Source: Peribacillus frigoritolerans (GTDB lineage: Bacteria > Bacillota > Bacilli > Bacillales > DSM-1321). From it: a DNA stretch of 64,000 nucleotides. The notes below the pieces were generated by a model. That model was not told the DNA's origin, made no database searches, and saw nothing but the letters and a program-made list of their open reading frames with translations. The stretch spans positions 124,001-188,000 of the forward strand of contig JAUPFL010000002.1 of the NCBI GenBank assembly GCA_030562215.1. The letters run 5' to 3'. The position numbers and the translations under genes were made by a program. Positions 58,866-64,000 of this stretch are shown here, piece after piece (the first letter of the stretch is position 1; each line of letters opens with the position of its first letter).

Positions 58866-59282
58866 TCTTCTCATTTGAGAAGACTATTTTTTCATTGATT
58901 AATTGTTCCACGGCTGGAATGTCAGCAGGGGCCCATTTTAGAGAACTTAGATTCTCTCGCTTTAACCATATCAGTTTAGAATGCTCATTGGCTGTTGGGG
59001 TACCTCCAATGATTCTACATTTTATAGACAGTAGGTTAATGATGAAGGTTTCATATTCATGCGTATTATCATTAAAGATTGAAGCCTCTGTTTCAACCTG
59101 GCATTGTAATTCCTCATCAATCTCTCTTTTAAAGCAGTAAAAATATCTTCTCCCTTTTCTACTTTTCCACCTGGAAACTCCCACATGTTCGGGATGCTCA
59201 TATCTGGAGAGCGTAACGCACATAGTATTTCATCTTTTTCATTTTCAATAATGGCTGCAACTACTTTAACTTGCTTTTTCAT
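58852..59282 (-). pseudogene. NUDIX (MutT-type) hydrolase, frameshifted
   Basis: A cytosolic nucleotide pyrophosphohydrolase of about 143 residues. ATG 59282 follows AGGAGG. It opens VKVVAAIIENEKDEILCALR, then WEFPGGKVEKGED. One base lost in an A run near 59127 separates this from KREIDEELQCQVETEA, and together they give the NUDIX box GX5EX7REXXEE. WLKRENLSSLKWAPADIPAV is typical of MutT/8-oxo-dGTP or CTP pyrophosphohydrolases. Its last codons are encoded by the terminator hairpin and overlap the helicase end. The pairing with a PLD-helicase suggests a joint role. Confidence 0.85.
58862..58892. terminator. Terminator within overlapping gene ends
   Basis: ATAGTCTTCTC and GAGAAGACTAT pair around ATTT, followed by T residues on the plus strand. 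On the minus strand it encodes the final residues of the NUDIX protein. Confidence 0.8.
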
Positions 59283-59501
59283 GTTATCCTCCTATAGGTT
59301 TGCTATAGGTAATCATATCATTATGGTATGTATAATTAAAAGAAACAGAAAGGGAATAATCAGAATAGAACAGTAAGATTGAAAGGCCCTAAGACTCTTG
59401 ATTAAAGTGATTGTTTTTCTTGAGCAAGTTAATGTTAGAATTATTCATATATATAGATTTTTTGAATGGCTTCTGTAGAAGAAGTCCAGAGTATTGAAAA
59501 C

Positions 59502-59543
59502 GCATTAATCTTTAATAAATAATACAATATAGAAGATTAATGC
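59502..59543. repeat. Inverted repeat upstream of GmrSD-like gene
   Basis: GCATTAATCTT and AAGATTAATGC are perfect 11-base arms separated by 20 bases, about 170 bases before the GmrSD-like start. It is a possible operator; the remaining spacer from 59283 shows no gene apart from the short frame at 59587. Confidence 0.5.
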
Positions 59544-59586
59544 TTTAGGGGATATTACCTTCTGAATTAATGAGGAAGGGTAAGTT

Positions 59587-59729
59587 ATGGTAATTAGTGA
59601 CAAAAAATGTTAATCGAGTTTTTTGATGACTCAAAGGGTATCATCAAAAAAGAACAATTAGCTATTTTGACGGAGAGTTTAATGATTCACAAAAAAAGAG
59701 GAGTTATTCTATGTCGACAAAATATGTAG
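59587..59729 (+). CDS. Possible short gene overlapping GmrSD-like start (frameshifted)
   Basis: ATG 59587 behind GAAGGGTAAG reads MVISDKK. After restoring one A near 59606 it continues MLIEFFDDSKGIIKKEQLAI and ends at 59729, inside the next gene. The product would have 47 residues with an acidic/basic helical pattern. Overlap with the GmrSD-like start would permit coupling. Coding status is uncertain and no family is recognised. Confidence 0.3.
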
Positions 59730-61507
59730 TAAATAACAGTACTGTAGAAACAGTTCTTAGTTGGGTAAACGCTGGTGAAATCGCAATACCCGAAATTCAA
59801 CGACCGTTTGTTTGGAATGCGTCCAAAGTACGTGATTTGATGGACTCATTATATCAAGGTTATCCTGTTGGATACCTTATTACATGGAAAAATCCAGATA
59901 TAAATTTAAAAGATGGCACCACATCCCATGGTAAAAAGATTTTAATTGATGGTCAACAGCGAATCACGGCCTTAACAGCTTCATTATTGGGTCATCAAGT
60001 AGTAGGAACCGATTTTAAAAAAAGCGAATTCAAATTGCTTTTCATCCATTAGATGAACGTTTTGAGGTCTCAAACTCAGCTATACGAAAAAACCCTGTTT
60101 GGATTCCAGATATTTCATTATTTTTTCAATCAGATTTTAAGTTCTTTGACTTTGTTCGTGGATACAGTGAGCAGAATCCAGATGTTGATGTAAATAAGAT
60201 AGGTAATGTTATTGATCAACTGACAAAAATTCGCTATAGCAGCTTAGGTATTATCGAATTGTCACATGAATTAGATATCAAAACAGTGACAGAAATATTT
60301 ATTCGTATTAATTCTCAAGGTGTTGTATTAAGTCAAGCAGATTTTGTAATGTCAAAGATTGCTGTAAATGAAAAATATAATGGAATTCATATCCGTAAAA
60401 TGATTGATTACTTCTGCCATTTGGCAACGCATCCTGCAGATTATGATTCAATTGTACAAAACGATAGGGAATTCGCAGAAACAGATTATTTTCAAAAGCT
60501 TAAATGGATAAAAACCATACAGAATCTTTATATAAACCAGAATATAATGATCTTTTAAGGGTAGCCTTTACCTTAAAATTTTTAAGAGGTAAACTTTCTG
60601 ATTTAGTTAGTTTATTATCGGGAAGAGATTTTGAAACTAGAGAATATAATGAAGATATAGCAGAAGCTTCATTTAAGAGATTAGAAGAGGGTGTACTCGC
60701 ATTCGTAACAGAGACAAATTTTAAACGCTATCTAATGATAGTAAAGTCAACGGGCATTATACATAAAAGTTTAATTCGTTCGCAAAATGTGCTTAATTTC
60801 GGATATATCCTTTATTTATTACTGAGACAGAAAAATATTGAAAATGCTGAAATTGAAAGTATAGTTCGTAGATGGATAGTTTTATCAATATTAACAGGGC
60901 GATACTCCGGCTCAGCCGAGTCTATGTTTGAATTTGATATACGACGCTTTGAGCAAGCTCAGGACCCAAAACAATATGTTAAGCATACAGAAGAAGGTGA
61001 GTTATCAGAGGCGTTCTGGTCAAATATTTTAGTCTCTCGTCTTAACACATCAGTTTCAAGTAGCCCGTTCTTTCATTTGTATTTAATGGCGCAAATTAAG
61101 AATAATGATAAAGCTTTTTTATCTAAAGCTATAGAGGTACGGTATTTAATTGAAGAAAGAGGAGATATTCATCATATTTTCCCAAAGAAATATCTTCAAA
61201 AAATGGTTTTACAAATCGTAATCAATATAATCAAGTAGCTAACTATGTTTATATCCAACAAGAAATTAATATCGCTATAAGAGATAAAGCACCTGAAGTG
61301 TACATGAAAGAGATAGAGGAACAATGCTGTACCAAAAATACGAACTATGGTGGAATTATCGATGAAAATGAGTTACTGGCTAATTTAAAAAGTAATTGCG
61401 TTCCTTTATCTCTTTTTCATATGAATGCTAATCAATACGAAGAATTTTTAGAAGAAAGACGCATTTTAATGTCCAAGAAAATCCAAGAATATTATGAACA
61501 ACTTTAA
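59711..61507 (+). pseudogene. GmrSD-like restriction protein (DUF262 + HNH), frameshifted
   Basis: A fused type IV restriction-like protein of about 599 residues. The N-terminal DUF262 (GmrS-like, ParB/Srx fold) has IAIPEIQRPFVWNASKVRDL, LYQGYPVGYLITW and the nucleotide-site motif LIDGQQRITAL near residue 79. The C-terminal DUF1524-type HNH nuclease (GmrD-like) has RGDIHHIFPKKYLQK near residue 485 and ANYVYIQQEINIAIRDKAP. Three one-base losses (near 60030, 60512 and 61205) split the frame into four. The family restricts modified phage DNA using NTP hydrolysis. The gene stands between two PLD-helicase units. Confidence 0.82.
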
Positions 61508-61563
61508 GAATTAATAACTATTTAGAAGTGAAAAATATTTTATGAAATTAGGGAGGCCCATTT

Positions 61564-61890
61564 ATGCCAGTCCACAATAAATTAGTTCGTGATCGGATTC
61601 CTGAAGTGATTGAAGCTACAGGAAAGAAATTTACAACAAGAGTTCTAGATGAGAAGGAATACATAGAAGAATTGAAAAAGAAGAGCTTTGAAGAGTTACA
61701 GGAATATGTAGAGACAGAAAGTAAAGATGATGCGATTGAAGAGTTGGCAGATGTGTTAGAAATCCTTCATGCTCTGGCTGAGTATCATGGGGCTTCTATC
61801 GAGGAAGTGGAGAAAGTAAGGAAGATCAAAGCAGATAAGCGCGGAGGATTTAAGGAGAAGATTTATCTGATTGAGGTTGAAGATGAGTAA
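61564..61890 (+). CDS. MazG-like nucleotide pyrophosphohydrolase
   Basis: A 108-residue all-helical protein with VHNKLVRDRIPEVIEATGKK at the start and AIEELADVLEILHALAEYHG in the middle. The EExxD-type metal site (EELQEYVE, then EELADVLE) is that of MazG/phosphoribosyl-ATP pyrophosphohydrolase-like enzymes, which hydrolyse NTPs to NMP and PPi. The LVRDRIP start is seen in a subgroup common beside defence genes. The stop overlaps the ATG of the following PLD-helicase by 8 bases (ATGAGTAA), so the two are translationally coupled. ATG 61564 follows GGGAGG. Confidence 0.85.
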   Translation: MPVHNKLVRDRIPEVIEATGKKFTTRVLDEKEYIEELKKKSFEELQEYVETESKDDAIEELADVLEILHALAEYHGASIEEVEKVRKIKADKRGGFKEKIYLIEVEDE

Positions 61891-64000
61891 GGTCCAATTA
61901 ATTACCAGTCAATTAGGGACACACCTATTGAAGCAGATTGATTCTGCTTCTTCTATTTGTATTTTGACCTCATTTGTGATGAAATCTGGTGTTCAATACT
62001 TGAGAGAAGCATTAAAAGCAGCTGCTGAACGTGGAGCGGAAATTAAAGTGTGTACAGGCGATTATTTGTTTGTGACCCAGCCAGAAGCATTAAGGATGTT
62101 GTTAGAGATTGATTCAAGGATTGAGGTCAGATTATGGAGGAGTAATGGGGCGTCCTTTCATCCTAAAGCTTATCTATTTCAACAAGAAAACCAAGATAGC
62201 CTGTTTGTTGGCTCGTCCAATCTTTCACGTTCGGCTTTAAGTAATGGAGTCGAATGGAGTCTTTCAGTTAGTGATGATGAAGAAGTGTTTTCTCAAGGGC
62301 TGCATCTATTTTTAGAAACCTTTTATAGTGATCATACGATTTCTTTGAATCAAGAAACGTTAAAGAGTTATGAAGAAAGCTATGAGAAGTTTCATATAAC
62401 TAATCCAAATCTTCCTCAAAAGTGGACGGAAACAGAGGAAATGGATTTAATGCTTCCAAGTGAAGGTGACGAGTCTATTCCAACAACGGAGATCATTCAT
62501 GAACCATCTGCATCATATGGGGAAATCTATCCTCGCTTTGCACAAATTGAAGCATTAGAAGAGTTAAATAAAACAATGGAAGAAGATTATGATAAGGCGT
62601 TAGTTGTGATGGCCACTGGATTAGGAAAGACGTATTTAGCTGGGTTCTTTGCCCGCAATTTCAAACGGGTGCTGTTTATTGCTCATCTTGAAGAAATTTT
62701 ATATCAGGCTAAGAAGTCTTTCCAAACGGTTATGCCGGCAGAGAGCTTTTCTATTTATAATGGCAAGGTGAAGGAGAGGCATGGACATACCATTTTTGCT
62801 TCGATTTACACGTTAAGCATGCAGCGGCATTTGCAAGCTTTTGATCTTGAAGAATTTGACTTGATTATCGTCGATGAGTTTCATCATGCTGCGGCTGAAT
62901 CTTATCAACGAGTACTAGATTACTTTAAACCGAAATTTTTGCTTGGAATCACGGCAACACCGGATCGGAATGATAACAAGGATGTATATGCTATCTGTGG
63001 TGGAAATGTAGCATTCAGGATAGATTTCCTTGAGGCAATTCAACGGAACTGGTTAGCGCCTTTTAAATATTTTGGTGTGTATGATAATACAGATTATAGT
63101 CAGATTACTTGGCTCGGAAATCGATATGATGAGAAGGAGTTACTACAGCTACAATTACGTGATGAGATGGCTGAAAAGGTATTGAATGCCTGGAAGGACA
63201 AAAGGAAGACTCGTACAATAGGTTTCTGTTCATCCATTAGGCAAGCAGATTTTCTTTCTGCCTTTTTTAATCAAAAGGGATTTAGAGCAATTAGTCTGCA
63301 TTCAAAGCAAAAAGACATGAATAGAGATGAAGCAATAAGCCAGCTTGCAGATGGAGCCCTCGATATTATCTTTACGGTCAATCTATTCAATGAGGGAGTC
63401 GATATCCCGGCTGTGGATACGCTTTTATTTGTTAGACCAACAGAATCTTTAACGGTTTTTACCCAGCAGATTGGCAGAGGGCTACGGCTACATGACTCCA
63501 AGGATCATTGCGTTATTATAGATTTGATTGGTAATTATCGAAATGCAGATGTTAAATTAAGTTTGTTTGATACAAGTACGACCAATAATAAAACGAAAAC
63601 TATTGAGCCTGTTGTTCCTGAATTATGTGACATAGAATTAGATATCCAGGTTATTAATCTCTTAAAGGAAATGGCGAAAAAGAAGCAACCTAGACGAGAT
63701 AAATTAGTGAATGATTATCTCATATTAAAGCAGGAATTAGGAAGAAGACCTTCCTATTTAGAATTACATCTAAAAGGTGCCTCTGATTCCCCGCAGTATC
63801 GTCAGGAATTCTCTTCATATTATGGATTCTTGGATTATGCTAAAGAGCTTTCAGAAAATGAATCAGAAATCTTTCATCGATATGAACAATGGCTAGTTGA
63901 AGTAGAGAAAACAGGTATGGCGAAGAGCTATAAAATGGTCGTTCTGCTAGCCATGCTAAAGCGTGGAGATGATAGTTGGTTCAAGTCAATCACCTCTGAG
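61883..64000 (+). CDS. PLD-nuclease/SF2 helicase, partial at window end
   Basis: The second PLD-helicase of the island, 706 residues visible and still open at the end. The PLD part has SFHPKAYLF (HxK) near residue 93 and GSSNLSRSALSNGVEWS. The helicase part has MATGLGKTYLAGF (motif I) near residue 245, VDEFHHAAAESYQ (DEFH in place of DEAH), GITATPDRND, FTVNLFNEGVDIP and TQQIGRGLRLHDS. It is only moderately similar to the gene at 56056, so it is not a recent duplicate. The frame is intact throughout the visible part. It is coupled to the MazG-like gene. A DUF3427-like tail would be expected beyond the window. Confidence 0.85.
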   Translation, partial: MSKVQLITSQLGTHLLKQIDSASSICILTSFVMKSGVQYLREALKAAAERGAEIKVCTGDYLFVTQPEALRMLLEIDSRIEVRLWRSNGASFHPKAYLFQQENQDSLFVGSSNLSRSALSNGVEWSLSVSDDEEVFSQGLHLFLETFYSDHTISLNQETLKSYEESYEKFHITNPNLPQKWTETEEMDLMLPSEGDESIPTTEIIHEPSASYGEIYPRFAQIEALEELNKTMEEDYDKALVVMATGLGKTYLAGFFARNFKRVLFIAHLEEILYQAKKSFQTVMPAESFSIYNGKVKERHGHTIFASIYTLSMQRHLQAFDLEEFDLIIVDEFHHAAAESYQRVLDYFKPKFLLGITATPDRNDNKDVYAICGGNVAFRIDFLEAIQRNWLAPFKYFGVYDNTDYSQITWLGNRYDEKELLQLQLRDEMAEKVLNAWKDKRKTRTIGFCSSIRQADFLSAFFNQKGFRAISLHSKQKDMNRDEAISQLADGALDIIFTVNLFNEGVDIPAVDTLLFVRPTESLTVFTQQIGRGLRLHDSKDHCVIIDLIGNYRNADVKLSLFDTSTTNNKTKTIEPVVPELCDIELDIQVINLLKEMAKKKQPRRDKLVNDYLILKQELGRRPSYLELHLKGASDSPQYRQEFSSYYGFLDYAKELSENESEIFHRYEQWLVEVEKTGMAKSYKMVVLLAMLKRGDDSWFKSITSE

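Overview
The window looks like chromosomal DNA of a spore-forming Bacillaceae bacterium, probably of the Bacillus simplex / Peribacillus group. Pointers are the small spore protein SspL, a ComK-family competence regulator, HelD, a GlnK/GlnL-type two-component pair, AGGAGG ribosome sites with frequent TTG and GTG starts, and a roughly 130-bp palindromic element scattered through the intergenic DNA. The genus is an inference from gene content and repeat style. A striking feature is that about thirty genes are broken by frameshifts, nearly all explained by loss of a single base and often in homopolymer runs. They include housekeeping genes such as serA. I read this mainly as uncorrected sequencing indels, so broken genes are annotated over their whole reconstructed span and typed as pseudogene only because the frame is open to doubt. 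Region 1 (1-13.4 kb) is ordinary chromosome. It holds serA, a PepSY membrane protein with a lipoprotein, a protealysin-like M4 protease next to an emfourin-like inhibitor, two DGQHR/DndB-like proteins followed by a ComK-family gene, a secreted Excalibur protein, an Nramp-like transporter and a 2-hydroxyacid dehydrogenase. Region 2 (13.5-37.4 kb) begins with a five-unit 188-bp tandem array. After it come aspartase with a glutamate/aspartate symporter, divergent from a GlnK/GlnL-like two-component system with three phased 7-bp repeats between them. Then follow HelD, sspL, a UvrA paralogue, a five-TM histidine kinase, an SRPBCC protein, a large secreted acidic protein of unknown function, an ornithine-cyclodeaminase/MFS/XRE-cupin locus, and a MetNPQ methionine importer. 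Region 3 (37.6-49.5 kb) is a polymorphic-toxin locus. An LXG toxin with a C-terminal AHH nuclease is followed by an ankyrin-SuFu immunity fusion. Behind it lies an array of at least fourteen immunity-type genes (ankyrin, SUKH/SMI1, Syd, CdiI-like, Imm22-like, DUF4274-like), interleaved with fragments that look like displaced toxin tails and containing segmental duplications. Region 4 (50.0-64.0 kb) is a defence island of low GC. It carries a two-gene RADAR system (RdrA ATPase and RdrB adenosine deaminase), a PLD-nuclease/SF2-helicase/DUF3427 protein with a convergent NUDIX hydrolase, a GmrSD-like DUF262/HNH restriction protein, and a MazG-like pyrophosphohydrolase translationally coupled to a second PLD-helicase that runs off the window. 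Taken together, the right half is a mobile-looking block for conflict between bacteria and against phage, attached to a normal metabolic chromosome. No tRNA, rRNA, CRISPR array, integrase or transposase was seen.
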